From Kitasatospora sp. NA04385 (GTDB taxonomy: Bacteria; Actinomycetota; Actinomycetes; Streptomycetales; Streptomycetaceae), in the NCBI RefSeq assembly GCF_013364235.1, contig NZ_CP054919.1, positions 7,799,603-7,863,602 on the forward strand: DNA of 64,000 nucleotides, written 5' to 3'. The notes below the pieces were generated by a model. That model searched no databases. It was not told the origin of the DNA and saw only the letters and a list, made by a program, of their open reading frames with translations. The position numbers were made by a program, and so were the translations under genes. Shown here in pieces: positions 39,183 through 47,485 of the stretch (positions are counted from its first letter, which is position 1; each line of letters opens with the position of its first letter).

Positions 39183-40431
39183 CCCGACCGACGGGAGACG
39201 GATCGTGGTCACCGGCACCGGGGCGGTCACCGCCGGGGGCGACGGGATGGCGCCGACCTGGCGCACCCTGTGCGAGGGGCACGGCACCGCCCGGCGCGAC
39301 CCCGCCCTGGACGGCGGCCCCGTACCGATCAGCTGCCGCCCGCCGCACCCCGAGGACGCCCCCGTCCGGCAGGCCTGGCGGCTGGACCGCTCCACCCGCT
39401 ACCTGCTGACCGCCGCCCGCGAAGCCCTCCGCGAAGCCGGGATCGAAGCCTTCGGCGCACGGCCCCCCGACTGGGACCCGGACCGCGTCGCCGTGGTGAT
39501 CGGCTCCGCGGCCGGCGGGATCGCCGTCCTGGAGGACGCCCACCGCCGACTCCTCGAACGCGGCCCCGACGCGCTCTCCCCGCTCACCCTCACCGGCTAC
39601 CTGCCCAACCTGTCCGCCGCCGGCCACCTCGCCCTCGCGCTGCGCACCACCGGCCCCGCCCTGCACACCTCCACCGCCTGCGCCTCCGGTGCCAACGCCG
39701 TCGCGCACGCCGCACTGCTGCTCGCCACCGGCGCCTGCGACCTCGCGGTGGCCGGCGGCACCGACGCGATGGCCACCCCGCTGTGCGCCGCCGCGTTCGC
39801 CCGGATGGGCGCGCTGTCCCGGCGCACCGACCGGCCCGCCACCGCCTCCCGGCCCTTCGACCGGGAACGGGACGGCTTCGTGCTCGGCGAGGGCGCGGGC
39901 GTCCTGGTGCTGGAACGCGCCGCCGACGCCGCCGCCCGCCGGGCCCGCGCCCTCGCCCACCTCGCCGGGTGGGCCGCCACCTCCGACGCCCACCACCCCG
40001 CCGCCCCCGACCCGGCCGGGCGCGGCCTGCGCCGGGCCGTCGCCCTCGCCCTGCGCGCCGCCGACGCCGCACCCGAGGAGGTCGACCACGTCAACGCGCA
40101 CGGCACCGGCACCCCGCAGGGCGACCGGATCGAGGCTGCCGCGATCCGCGAACTGTTCGCCCGCACCCCGCCCAGCGTCACCTCCGCCAAGGGTGCGCTC
40201 GGCCACACCATGGGCGCCGCCGGGGCCGTCGAAGCCGCCCTCACCGTCCACACCCTGCGCACCGGCACCGTCCCGCCCACCGCCAACCACGACGCCCCCG
40301 GCCCCGACACCGCCGGCCTCGACCTGGTCACCCGCGCCCCCCGCCGACAGGCCCCCCGGCTGGCGCTCAGCCACTCGGTCGGCTTCGGCGGCCACAACAC
40401 CGTGCTGGCCTTCCGCGCCCCGGGCGGCTGA
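39175..40431 (+). CDS. Beta-ketoacyl-ACP synthase II (FabF-like)
   Basis: A 418-residue condensing enzyme with the Cys-His-His triad: cysteine in TSTACASGANAV, first histidine in VNAHGTGTPQGD, second in GALGHTMGAAGAVEA. Other family landmarks are RRIVVTGTGAVT and GEGAGVLVLE. It elongates acyl-ACP with malonyl units. There is no chain-length-factor partner, so the system differs from aromatic type II polyketide synthases. It is the last gene of the operon; the ATG at 39175 lies inside the ACP gene. It converges on soxR, only 7 bp separating the two stops, with no obvious terminator between them. Confidence 0.9.
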   Translation: MTDPTDGRRIVVTGTGAVTAGGDGMAPTWRTLCEGHGTARRDPALDGGPVPISCRPPHPEDAPVRQAWRLDRSTRYLLTAAREALREAGIEAFGARPPDWDPDRVAVVIGSAAGGIAVLEDAHRRLLERGPDALSPLTLTGYLPNLSAAGHLALALRTTGPALHTSTACASGANAVAHAALLLATGACDLAVAGGTDAMATPLCAAAFARMGALSRRTDRPATASRPFDRERDGFVLGEGAGVLVLERAADAAARRARALAHLAGWAATSDAHHPAAPDPAGRGLRRAVALALRAADAAPEEVDHVNAHGTGTPQGDRIEAAAIRELFARTPPSVTSAKGALGHTMGAAGAVEAALTVHTLRTGTVPPTANHDAPGPDTAGLDLVTRAPRRQAPRLALSHSVGFGGHNTVLAFRAPGG

Positions 40432-40438
40432 ACGGCCG

Positions 40439-40903
40439 TCACAGGCGGCGCGGCCCCGTGCCGTCCTCGGCGAGGGCGTCGCCCGGGTTCAGCAGGGCGC
40501 AGGCCTTCATCGACAGGCAGCCGCAGCCGATGCAGCCGGTCAGTTCGGCCTCCAGCCGTTCGATGGTCAGCCGGCGCTCCTCCAGCCGGAGCTTCCACCC
40601 GCGCGAGGCACGCTGCCACTCCTGGTGGCTGGGCGGCCGGTCGAGCGGCACGTCGGCGAAGGCCGCGCGCAGGTCCTCCAGCGGGATGCCGATCCGCTTC
40701 GCCACCGAGATCAGCGCGATCCGGCGCAGCATGTGCCGCGGGTAGCGGCGCCGGTTGCGGCCGTCGCGCCCGGACGCGATCAGGCCGAACTCCTCGTAGA
40801 ACCGCAACGCGGACACCGCCGCGCCCGTCCGCGCGCTGACCTCGCCGACGAGCGCGTCGACCGCGGCGCCTGCGAGGCGGTCTGCCCGGTCGAGGCCATC
40901 CAC
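40439..40903 (-). CDS. soxR: SoxR, 2Fe-2S MerR-family redox regulator
   Basis: A 154-residue MerR-type activator: helix-turn-helix with VGEVSARTGAAVSALRFYEEFGLI, a long dimerisation helix, and the iron-sulfur cluster motif CIGCGCLSMKAC (C-x2-C-x-C-x5-C). In actinomycetes SoxR responds to redox-active small molecules, including the producer's own antibiotics, rather than to superoxide. It lies head-to-head in transcription terms with the biosynthetic operon, ending seven bases from the KAS II stop. The ATG at 40903 gives about 15 residues before the usual family start; a downstream GTG is possible. No SoxR box (CCTCAA..TTGAGG type) was found nearby. Confidence 0.9.
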   Translation of the reverse strand: MDGLDRADRLAGAAVDALVGEVSARTGAAVSALRFYEEFGLIASGRDGRNRRRYPRHMLRRIALISVAKRIGIPLEDLRAAFADVPLDRPPSHQEWQRASRGWKLRLEERRLTIERLEAELTGCIGCGCLSMKACALLNPGDALAEDGTGPRRL

Positions 40904-41031
40904 GGCGAGGACGGGCCTGGTGGCGGAGCTGCCGCCGGCCTGAGTGCCGTCGCCGGTCCTCCCGTTCCCCGTTCAGGTGAAACGGCTCCGGGCCCGTCCC
41001 GCGCGGTGGGTGGCGGGCGTTGGATCAGGGC

Positions 41032-41430
41032 ATGGACGACGCCGCCACCGACCCCGACGCCCGGACGGACGCGCACCCCTGCGTCTGGTGCGGGAAGCCC
41101 GCCGCCGCGGCCGGCAAACGGGGAACCCGCCCCAAGTACTGCGGCCAGACCTGCCGGCAGCGCGCCTACGAGGCCCGCCGGGAGCGTCGCCGCACCGCCG
41201 CCGCGCTCGGCCTGATCGCCGACACCGACCCCGCCGAACGCGCGGAACGCGCCGCCGCGGCCCTGGCCGACGCGGCCCGCGTCCTGCTGGAGATCGCCTG
41301 CACCCGCCCCGGGCTCCCGCAGCCCGTCGCCCTCTCCGCCGCCGAGAGCACCGGCATCCTGGAAGCCCTGCTGCGGGTCACCAGCGGCCGCCCCACCGCC
41401 GTCCCGCTCCGGGCCGACGGCCCGCCGTGA
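41032..41430 (+). CDS. Small cysteine-motif (zinc-finger-like) protein
   Basis: A 132-residue protein with C-x2-C (PCVWCGKP, residues about 17-24) and C-x3-C (KYCGQTCRQRAYEARR, about 38-52) that would bind one zinc ion, followed by a basic helix and an alanine-rich helical region. The KYCGQTCRQ.AY pattern is common in small Streptomyces proteins annotated as hypothetical; a nucleic-acid-binding role is plausible only. The ATG at 41032 is preferred to a TTG at 41020. Its last codons and stop are part of a 35-bp tandem duplication. Confidence 0.7.
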   Translation: MDDAATDPDARTDAHPCVWCGKPAAAAGKRGTRPKYCGQTCRQRAYEARRERRRTAAALGLIADTDPAERAERAAAALADAARVLLEIACTRPGLPQPVALSAAESTGILEALLRVTSGRPTAVPLRADGPP

Positions 41431-41488
41431 ACCCGGTACCCGGTCGGACGGGGGGCCCGCCGTGAACCCGGTACCCGGCCGGGCGGGG
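41419..41488 (+). repeat. 35-bp tandem duplication including a stop codon
   Basis: The unit beginning GGCCCGCCGTGAACCCGGTA at 41419 recurs at 41454 with a few changes. The TGA of the zinc-motif gene lies in the first copy. It suggests a recent slippage or short duplication event. Confidence 0.85.
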
Positions 41489-41541
41489 GGCCATTCCGGC
41501 GTCTGTGGGACGCAACTGCCGTGCAGTGACTAGCCTTTGAG

Positions 41542-41553
41542 GTTCGACCGAAC
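41542..41553. promoter_or_regulatory. Inverted repeat GTTCG-AC-CGAAC before the 857-residue protein gene
   Basis: Five-base arms are perfectly complementary. It lies 19-30 bp upstream of the TTG start at 41572 and just after a TAGCCT -10-like element (41531-41536), the position of a repressor site. Confidence 0.4.
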
Positions 41554-41571
41554 GACCTGTGGGGGGATCCG

Positions 41572-44145
41572 TTGAAGCGAACGCTGGACAAGTCGGCCGC
41601 AGAGCCGCCGACCTCGCCCATCCAGTACGACTCGACCGTCGAAGCCGACTACCAGGAACTGCGCAAGGCCCGCAGCGGCCTGACCACCGGCCCCGCCGTC
41701 CCGGCGCCGAAGGCGGCCCCGGACGGCGGACCGGCGCCGAAGCGGGCCAAGGGGGCCGACGGCAACGCCAGGAAGCCCCCGGTGCTCAGGCGGGAGGTGT
41801 CGGACCTCGCGCCGCAGGCGCACCACCTGCCCAAGATGGCCCGGGTCACCCTGCGGCCCCTGCTGGAACTCGACCCCGGCGGCCGCATCCAGCGGGTGGT
41901 GATCAGCCCCGGCCACCGCACGCCCTCGCCGTTCGGCTCCCGGATGGGCGACCACACGGTGGCCTGGCAGGCCGTGGTCGACGCCCTGCGCGCCGACCTC
42001 TTCGGCCGCACCCTGGACGAGGCCGCCACCGCCCTGGAACGGCGGCAGGCCGCGCTCGGCGCCTGGATGACCGAGCCGGGGTCGAGCGGGAAGAAGCGCC
42101 TGGCGCTGCTCGCCGACGCCGCCCGCCGCAGGGACCGCCTGGAGGACTCCGCCCACTGGGTGGCGCACCACCTCGCCGAGTTCCGGGCCGCCTCGCCCGA
42201 GGAGCGCCGCCGGACGGACGCGGCGGCGCCGCTCGAACGGGCCATCGCCTACCACCTGACGTACGTGAACTACCTCCCGTTCGGCACGGTGCCCGTTCCC
42301 TCCTCGGGCGGCTCCAAGGGATCGGGGGAGGGCAGCTACCGCAAGGTCCTGCTGGACATCGAGGCCCCGGGCACGGGCATCGACCTCGGTGCCGAGGTGG
42401 ACGACTTCGAGGCCGAGGCCGAGGTCGAGGAGGAGTTCGACGGGGACGACGACGAGGACGACACCGGTTCGTCCTCGGTGTTCGCGTCCTCCTCTTCGTC
42501 CTCCTCCTCTTCGTCCTCGTCCTCGGAGGACGCGGAGCTGGAGCCGGAGCCGGAGGTGCGGCCGGATCCGGCGGCGGGCCCGCGCGAAGCGCTGTGGCGG
42601 CTCTTCTCCTTCGAGGCCGCGCTGCGGGCCGCCCGGACCGCGGCGGCCCTGGAGCCGCAGACCGACAGCCGGGTCTCGGGCGGCCACACCAAGCTCGAAA
42701 GGCTGCTGGACGACCTGCTCCAGCAGCTGGACCGCAGCCCGAAGGTGAAGAGGGCGCTGCAGCGGCAGGGCCGGACGTTCGGCCCGGAGGAGAAGTACCA
42801 GCCCGAGGTGGTGGAACGGCTCCAGCGCGACGCGAAGCGCCTGACGGACCAGTTCAAGGGCGACAACGAGCTGGACCACCTGCGCCAGCTCGCCTCCACC
42901 GCGGACAGCACGGCGAAGGACCTGGCGAGGAACGCGATCGAGGGGATCCCGGTGGCCGACGCCGAGCGGTGGCGCAGGATGATCGGGACCTACCGCACCC
43001 CGGCCCAGGTCGTGGTGGACGACATCGCCGACGCCGCCGCGGAGGCACTGCCCAACGCGGCCCGGGTCCTCGCCTACCTGCTGCACGACCACCAGCTGAC
43101 CGTGGCCACCGCCTACCCGCGCTCGGTGGCCACGGCGAAGTTCCTGACCCCGCTGACCCCGCCGAAGGCCGACCCCGCCAACCCCCTGTCGGCGTCCGGG
43201 GCCGCCGCCCTGGAGCGGCTGCGCCTGGAGATCGACCGGCGCGTCGCCCGGATGCCCGCCGATCCGGAGCGCCTGACGGAGCTGATCACCGCGACCGGCC
43301 GGGCCTACCAGGAACTGCTCGCGGTCACCCCGCTGCCGACGGCCGCCGACGGCGCGGCGGGCGGCTGGGCGGCCCACCGGGCCACCGAGGCGCTGGTGGT
43401 CGCCCACACGCCCGCGCCGCAGAAGGGCGCCCCGGTGCTCCAGGTCAACGGGCGGGCCCCGGCACCGCGCGGCGTGGCCGGGATGGGCTCGCACACCACC
43501 GCCTGGCTGGTGGAGGTCGCCGCCGCCGACGCCGTCGCCGCCGCCTCGGGGGACGACCCGAAGGGCTTCCACGAGGCGGTCGCCGCGGACCTGCGGTCCG
43601 CCGTGATGCGGCTGGACTGCCTGCTCCCGGTCGACCAGCTGCGCGGCGGGCAGCTGCGGCAGGTCTTCGACACCGCCGTCCGGGTGCTGGCGTCCACCAC
43701 GGTGAAGGACGCCGCCGCCCAGTACCTGCGGTTCCGCAACCTGCTCCCCTACGCCACCGTGGACGCGGGCGACCGCGGCGGCCACGGCGAGTCCCTGCGG
43801 GCGGCCAAGGAGAAGCTCTTCGACGCCGACTCGCTGGAGCACGCCGCGGAACTGCACGCCCACACGCTCGTGGTGGACAAGGAACGGGCCGCGGTCGCCC
43901 GGGACCTGGCCACCCTCGGCAGCGCGCTCACCAAGCGGCCGGGCGCCGAGTGGGGCAACCACGAGGCCGTCCGGAAGGCGGTCGCCGCGTGCGTGCGGCG
44001 GCTCGCGGAGCAGTCCGTCCTCCTGATGGCCGGGCCCCCGTCCAACGTGGTGGAGACCGTCCTCGCGGTCCGCTGGCGCGAGCACTGCGCGTCCTACACC
44101 CGGGCGCAGGCCTCCCGCATGGTCATCAACGCGCGGGCCGTGTAA
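41572..44145 (+). CDS. Unrecognised 857-residue protein with duplicated MGxHTxAW domain
   Basis: No signal peptide or membrane segment is seen. Residues about 110-245 and 637-740 look like two copies of one domain: each begins with a glycine-rich entry and MGDHTVAW or MGSHTTAW, continues with two or three helices, and ends with YLTYVNYLPFGTV or YLRFRNLLPYATV followed by GE/GES. Between them lies an acidic tract (275-298) and a run of serines (about 300-318), then helical, charged sequence (330-600). The C-terminus is helical with a WGNHEAVRKAV block. I cannot assign a family or function. The TTG start at 41572 has GGGGGGA upstream; a strong terminator follows the stop. No partner gene is evident. 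Confidence 0.8.
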   Translation: MKRTLDKSAAEPPTSPIQYDSTVEADYQELRKARSGLTTGPAVPAPKAAPDGGPAPKRAKGADGNARKPPVLRREVSDLAPQAHHLPKMARVTLRPLLELDPGGRIQRVVISPGHRTPSPFGSRMGDHTVAWQAVVDALRADLFGRTLDEAATALERRQAALGAWMTEPGSSGKKRLALLADAARRRDRLEDSAHWVAHHLAEFRAASPEERRRTDAAAPLERAIAYHLTYVNYLPFGTVPVPSSGGSKGSGEGSYRKVLLDIEAPGTGIDLGAEVDDFEAEAEVEEEFDGDDDEDDTGSSSVFASSSSSSSSSSSSSEDAELEPEPEVRPDPAAGPREALWRLFSFEAALRAARTAAALEPQTDSRVSGGHTKLERLLDDLLQQLDRSPKVKRALQRQGRTFGPEEKYQPEVVERLQRDAKRLTDQFKGDNELDHLRQLASTADSTAKDLARNAIEGIPVADAERWRRMIGTYRTPAQVVVDDIADAAAEALPNAARVLAYLLHDHQLTVATAYPRSVATAKFLTPLTPPKADPANPLSASGAAALERLRLEIDRRVARMPADPERLTELITATGRAYQELLAVTPLPTAADGAAGGWAAHRATEALVVAHTPAPQKGAPVLQVNGRAPAPRGVAGMGSHTTAWLVEVAAADAVAAASGDDPKGFHEAVAADLRSAVMRLDCLLPVDQLRGGQLRQVFDTAVRVLASTTVKDAAAQYLRFRNLLPYATVDAGDRGGHGESLRAAKEKLFDADSLEHAAELHAHTLVVDKERAAVARDLATLGSALTKRPGAEWGNHEAVRKAVAACVRRLAEQSVLLMAGPPSNVVETVLAVRWREHCASYTRAQASRMVINARAV

Positions 44146-44159
44146 GACCCCCATCGGTC

Positions 44160-44189
44160 GGGGGCGTGCCGCCCGGGCGGCACGCCCCC
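44160..44189. terminator. Hairpin terminator, perfect 15-bp arms
   Basis: GGGGGCGTGCCGCCC is followed immediately by its perfect complement. It lies 15 bp after the stop of the 857-residue protein gene and before the leaderless gene at 44249. Confidence 0.85.
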
Positions 44190-44248
44190 GTTCCGCCCCC
44201 GGCCGGGGGCGGCCGGGCCTGTCGGGGCGGCGCGCTAGGGTGTGGGCC

Positions 44249-45214
44249 ATGAGTGGGCAACCGGGGTTCCGTCCGATCACCGCCCGGCTGGTCGGGGGTG
44301 CGATCTGCGGCTACGACACCGCCGGAGCGGCGTTCGGGGTGCTGGCGCCGGTCGCGGTGTTCCGGCCGCGGGAGGGGGACGACGTCTGCGACTACGCGGT
44401 GGCGCCGGACCTGGAGCGGGCGTACTACACCACGCTGGACGCCGCGGTGTGCGTCGGGGCGGACGGGGACGAGCTGTGGCGCGCGGTCATCGAGGAGGAG
44501 TGGACGCACGCCTGGGGCCACCGGCCCGGGTGCGGGCTCTCCGCGGACGGCCGGCGGCTGTGGTTCTACCGGCCCGACGCGATCGCCGGCCGCAGCGGCT
44601 ACGACGTGTGGACGGTGCTGGACGCCGCCACCGGCGAGGTGCTGGGGCGGGCCGAGCTGGGCACCGTCGGCCACGCCGGGGAGCACTTCGTCCACCCCGA
44701 CGGGGAGTCGGTGCTGCTCGACGTCGGCGAGGGCCAGGACGGCACGGTGGTCTTCCGCGGCTCGCTCGCCGCTGGCGGGCTGGAACTGGTCACCTACCCC
44801 TGGACCGACCGCTGCCTGATCGGCCTCTCCCCGGACGGGGAGCACTTCCTGACGGTCGACCACGGGCAGGGGGACTTCGCCGTGCACGCCCACCCCGGCG
44901 GCGAGGTCGAGTTCACCGTCACCGTCGACGACTTCGGGTACGACGGGGAGCGGTGCGAGGCCGTGGTCGAGTGGAGCGGCGGCTACCTCGACGCCGACAC
45001 CCTGGCGGTGGTGCTGTACGGCGAGGACGAGGAGAGCGGGCAGGAGTGGTTCCGCAGCCACCGGGTCGACGCGCGCACCGGGCGCATCCTCGGCGCCTTC
45101 GACTCCGGCGCCCGGGACTGCTACGACCTGCGCCCGCTCGGCGACGGCAGCTGGCTGACCACCGACGAGTCCGGCCACCCCGTGCGCCGCACGGCGCGGC
45201 CGGACCGGGACTGA
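44249..45214 (+). CDS. Beta-propeller-like hypothetical protein
   Basis: A 321-residue soluble protein built of repeating units of the type LSADGRRLWFYRPD, VHPDGESVLLDVG and LSPDGEHFLTVD, which resemble WD40/YVTN-type beta-propeller blades of about 45 residues. About five to six blades can be counted. There is no signal peptide. A TAGGGT -10 element (44236-44241) ends seven bases before the ATG at 44249, so the mRNA is leaderless and the earlier GTG at 44240, which lies in the promoter, is excluded. Function is unknown. Confidence 0.75.
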   Translation: MSGQPGFRPITARLVGGAICGYDTAGAAFGVLAPVAVFRPREGDDVCDYAVAPDLERAYYTTLDAAVCVGADGDELWRAVIEEEWTHAWGHRPGCGLSADGRRLWFYRPDAIAGRSGYDVWTVLDAATGEVLGRAELGTVGHAGEHFVHPDGESVLLDVGEGQDGTVVFRGSLAAGGLELVTYPWTDRCLIGLSPDGEHFLTVDHGQGDFAVHAHPGGEVEFTVTVDDFGYDGERCEAVVEWSGGYLDADTLAVVLYGEDEESGQEWFRSHRVDARTGRILGAFDSGARDCYDLRPLGDGSWLTTDESGHPVRRTARPDRD

Positions 45215-45275
45215 CGGGCTGCGCCGCTCGGGCGGTGGTCGGGCCTGGTCGGGCCTGGTCGGGGGCCGGGGGTGC

Positions 45276-46067
45276 TCAGGCGACGGCGGGCTTGCGGGCC
45301 TCCAGCAGGGTGCGGGACATGGTGGAGACGAACACGCCCTCGCGCCCGATCCGTTCGTGCAGCTCGCGCAGCCGCTCGCGGTAGCGGTCGACCGAGAAGC
45401 CGGGCACCGTCCAGATCACCTTGCGCAGGAACCAGACCACCGCGCCGACGTCGGAGAACTCCAGCCGCAGCCGCTCGTTGCGGCACTCCACCACCTCCAG
45501 CCCGGCGGCCCGGGCCAGGGCGGCCTCCACCTCGTGCTCGCGGGCGGTGGGCACCGGGAACGGGCCGAGGAAGAACGCGCTCAGTTCGACGTTGGTGCGC
45601 CCGCCGACGTGCTGGGCGAAGTACGTGCCGCCGGGGGCCAGCACCCGGGCGATCTCCGGGAAGTCCACCCGGGCCGGGTGACGGCTGGTCAGCAGGTCGA
45701 ACGCGCCGTCGGCGAACGGCAGCGGCGCGTCCTCCGGGGAGGCCACCAGGACGGCGCCCAGCGGGTGCAGCAGCCGCGTCGCCCGCGCGGCGTTCGGCGC
45801 CCAGCCCTCGGTCGCCACCAGCGTGCGCGGGAAGTTCGCCGCCCCCGCGCCTGCGAGCACCTCGCCGCCGCCGGTCTGCACGTCCAGCGCCGCGGAGGCC
45901 GCCGCCAGCCGCTCGCCCAGCAGCCGCTGGTACCCCCAGGACGGGCGCTGCTCGGTGGCCCGCCCGGCCAGCCAGGAGAAGTCCCACCCGTCGACGGGGG
46001 CGGCCGCGGCCTCGTCCACCAGGGCGTCGAACGAGCGGCCCGCCCGGTCCTGCGTTGATCGGTCCAT
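45276..46067 (-). CDS. SAM-dependent methyltransferase (class I)
   Basis: A 263-residue methyltransferase-like protein. The SAM motif is unusually weak: LDVQTGGGEVLAG takes the place of the LDxGxGxG motif, with three glycines in a row. Motif II is FDLLTSRHPARVDF, followed by VLAPGGTYFAQHVG, which together identify the fold. The C-terminal half (VVWFLRKVIWTVPGF) is typical of a Streptomyces subgroup. The ATG at 46067 is used. It is divergent from the heme oxygenase gene, and its start lies about 90 bp from the iron box. Confidence 0.8.
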   Translation of the reverse strand: MDRSTQDRAGRSFDALVDEAAAAPVDGWDFSWLAGRATEQRPSWGYQRLLGERLAAASAALDVQTGGGEVLAGAGAANFPRTLVATEGWAPNAARATRLLHPLGAVLVASPEDAPLPFADGAFDLLTSRHPARVDFPEIARVLAPGGTYFAQHVGGRTNVELSAFFLGPFPVPTAREHEVEAALARAAGLEVVECRNERLRLEFSDVGAVVWFLRKVIWTVPGFSVDRYRERLRELHERIGREGVFVSTMSRTLLEARKPAVA

Positions 46068-46151
46068 GGCGGGTATCCAAGCACGTCGGAGCCGGTGCGC
46101 CCAGGGATTTAACGCCCCGTGGGAACTTCCCGACAGGGTGTCGGCAAGAGC

Positions 46152-46180
46152 TTGACTTAGGTGAGCCTCACCTAAATAAT
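46152..46180 (+). promoter_or_regulatory. Promoter of heme oxygenase gene, overlapped by the iron box
   Basis: TTGACT (46152-46157) and AATAAT (46175-46180) are 17 bp apart, close to the consensus. The iron box at 46157-46175 fills the spacer, so bound repressor would exclude RNA polymerase. Confidence 0.75.
46157..46175. promoter_or_regulatory. DmdR/IdeR-type iron box
   Basis: TTAGGTGAGCCTCACCTAA is a perfect 19-bp palindrome matching the actinobacterial DtxR/IdeR/DmdR operator consensus. It predicts iron repression of heme oxygenase. Confidence 0.92.
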
Positions 46181-46212
46181 CGAGGGGATTCGATCTCTGG
46201 AGGCCTTCCCCG

Positions 46213-46887
46213 ATGTCCAGCCCCGACCAGCAGCCCGCCGCCTTCTCCGCCCTGCTCCGCACCGCCAGCGCCGAGGAGCACCAGGCGGCCGAACAGTCCT
46301 CCTTCATGAGCGACCTGCTCGGCGGGAAGCTCGGCGTCCAGGCCTACACCGACCTCACCGGCCAGCTCTGGTACGTCTACCGCGCCCTGGAGTCCCACCT
46401 GGACGTCCTCGCCGCCGACCCCGTCGCCGGTCCGCTGGTCGACCGCGCCCTGCTGCGCACCGCCGCGATCGAGCGCGACCTCGACCACCTGGCCGGCCCC
46501 GACTGGCGCGGGACCATCGCCCCGCTGCCCGCCACCGAGGCGATCGCCGCCCGGATCGAGGAGCTCGCCCGGACCTGGCCGGCCGGCTACCTCGCCCACC
46601 ACTACACCCGCTACCTCGGCGACCTGTCGGGCGGTCAGATCATCCGCGGCGTCGCCGAGCGCACCTGGGGCTTCGAGCGCAAGGGCGACGGCGTCCGGTT
46701 CTACGTCTTCGAGGAGATCGACAACCCCGCCGCGTTCAAGCGCGACTACCGCGCCAAGCTGGACGCCGCGGGCGAGCTGATGGACGAGGTCGAGCGCCGC
46801 CGGGTCGCCGAGGAGTGCAAGCGCGCCTTCGTGCTCAACGGCGCGATATTCGCCGAACTCGGCGGGCGGTACCCGCTGAGCGCCTGA
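46213..46887 (+). CDS. hmuO: Heme oxygenase (biliverdin-producing type)
   Basis: The 224-residue enzyme cleaves heme to biliverdin, CO and ferrous iron. The proximal heme ligand is the histidine in SAEEHQAAEQSSF (about residue 22), and the distal-helix glycine motif is YLGDLSGGQII, with the catalytic-water-binding aspartate in the GD pair nearby (YTRYLGD). Length and motifs match corynebacterial HmuO. The ATG at 46213 is preceded by GGAGG. It is iron-regulated through the box at 46157 and lies just before the HtaA/HmuTUV genes, with which it forms a functional heme-iron pathway although transcribed separately. Confidence 0.93.
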   Translation: MSSPDQQPAAFSALLRTASAEEHQAAEQSSFMSDLLGGKLGVQAYTDLTGQLWYVYRALESHLDVLAADPVAGPLVDRALLRTAAIERDLDHLAGPDWRGTIAPLPATEAIAARIEELARTWPAGYLAHHYTRYLGDLSGGQIIRGVAERTWGFERKGDGVRFYVFEEIDNPAAFKRDYRAKLDAAGELMDEVERRRVAEECKRAFVLNGAIFAELGGRYPLSA

Positions 46888-46903
46888 GCACCGGACGCCG
46901 CCG

Positions 46904-46942
46904 CGAGGCCCGGCACGGGAACCGTTCCCGCGCCGGGCCTCG
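46904..46942. terminator. Hairpin terminator after heme oxygenase
   Basis: CGAGGCCCGGC pairs with GCCGGGCCTCG across an inner stem of ACGGGAA and TTCCCGC around CCG, giving a long, nearly perfect hairpin 16 bp after the stop codon. Confidence 0.8.
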
Positions 46943-47059
46943 TCGTACCCGCGGACCGGACCGGGCGGGACCGGGTGGGACGGACGGCGCGGGACGGGCG
47001 GGCGGAGCAGGGGCGGGGCGGGTGACGGGGCGGCCGTGCGCTCGGGCATCATCGTCCGC

Positions 47060-47359
47060 ATGAGCGACACGCACGATGACCAGCTGGCCACCCTCTGGCA
47101 GGGTTTCCTCGACCTGCCCTTCCCACAGAGCTGCTACCGGCGCTTCCCCGCCGGTGAGGACCTGGTGCTGCTCGACAGCCACCTCGCCGGCTGCGTGTCC
47201 GCCGCGTTGACCGGACCGCTCGACCAGCGCCGCCGGGAAGCCCTGCGCACCGGCATAGCGACCGTCCACCGGATCCTGCCCGAACTCGCCGACGACCCCG
47301 GGGCCGCCGACTACTTCACCCGCCTGCGCGAACTGGCCGAACTGGCCGGCGCCCGCTGA
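47060..47359 (+). CDS. Hypothetical 99-residue protein
   Basis: A small soluble helical protein (TLWQGFLDLPFPQSCYRRFP, then LDSHLAGCVSAALTG and LRTGIATVHRILPEL). I do not recognise a family. Codon use and residue composition look like a real gene, and a helix-rich body of this kind is common in small Streptomyces proteins. The ATG at 47060 is chosen over a GTG at 47036, which would add a short unlikely extension. It converges on the HtaA gene with about 125 bp between stops. Confidence 0.62.
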   Translation: MSDTHDDQLATLWQGFLDLPFPQSCYRRFPAGEDLVLLDSHLAGCVSAALTGPLDQRRREALRTGIATVHRILPELADDPGAADYFTRLRELAELAGAR

Positions 47360-47485
47360 CCGGCCCGCCCCGGCCCGGTGCGTGCGCCGGCCGCGCGCGG
47401 CGGGGACGGGGACGGGCCCGTACGGGGACAACCCCCGTACGGGCCCGATGCGTTCGGTCGCGTGCAGCCGGCGGTGCCGGTCACC

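Noticed and set aside
40904..41031. SoxR box near soxR
   Set aside because: No CCTCAA..TTGAGG-type sequence was found in the flanks; only weak GAGG runs exist.
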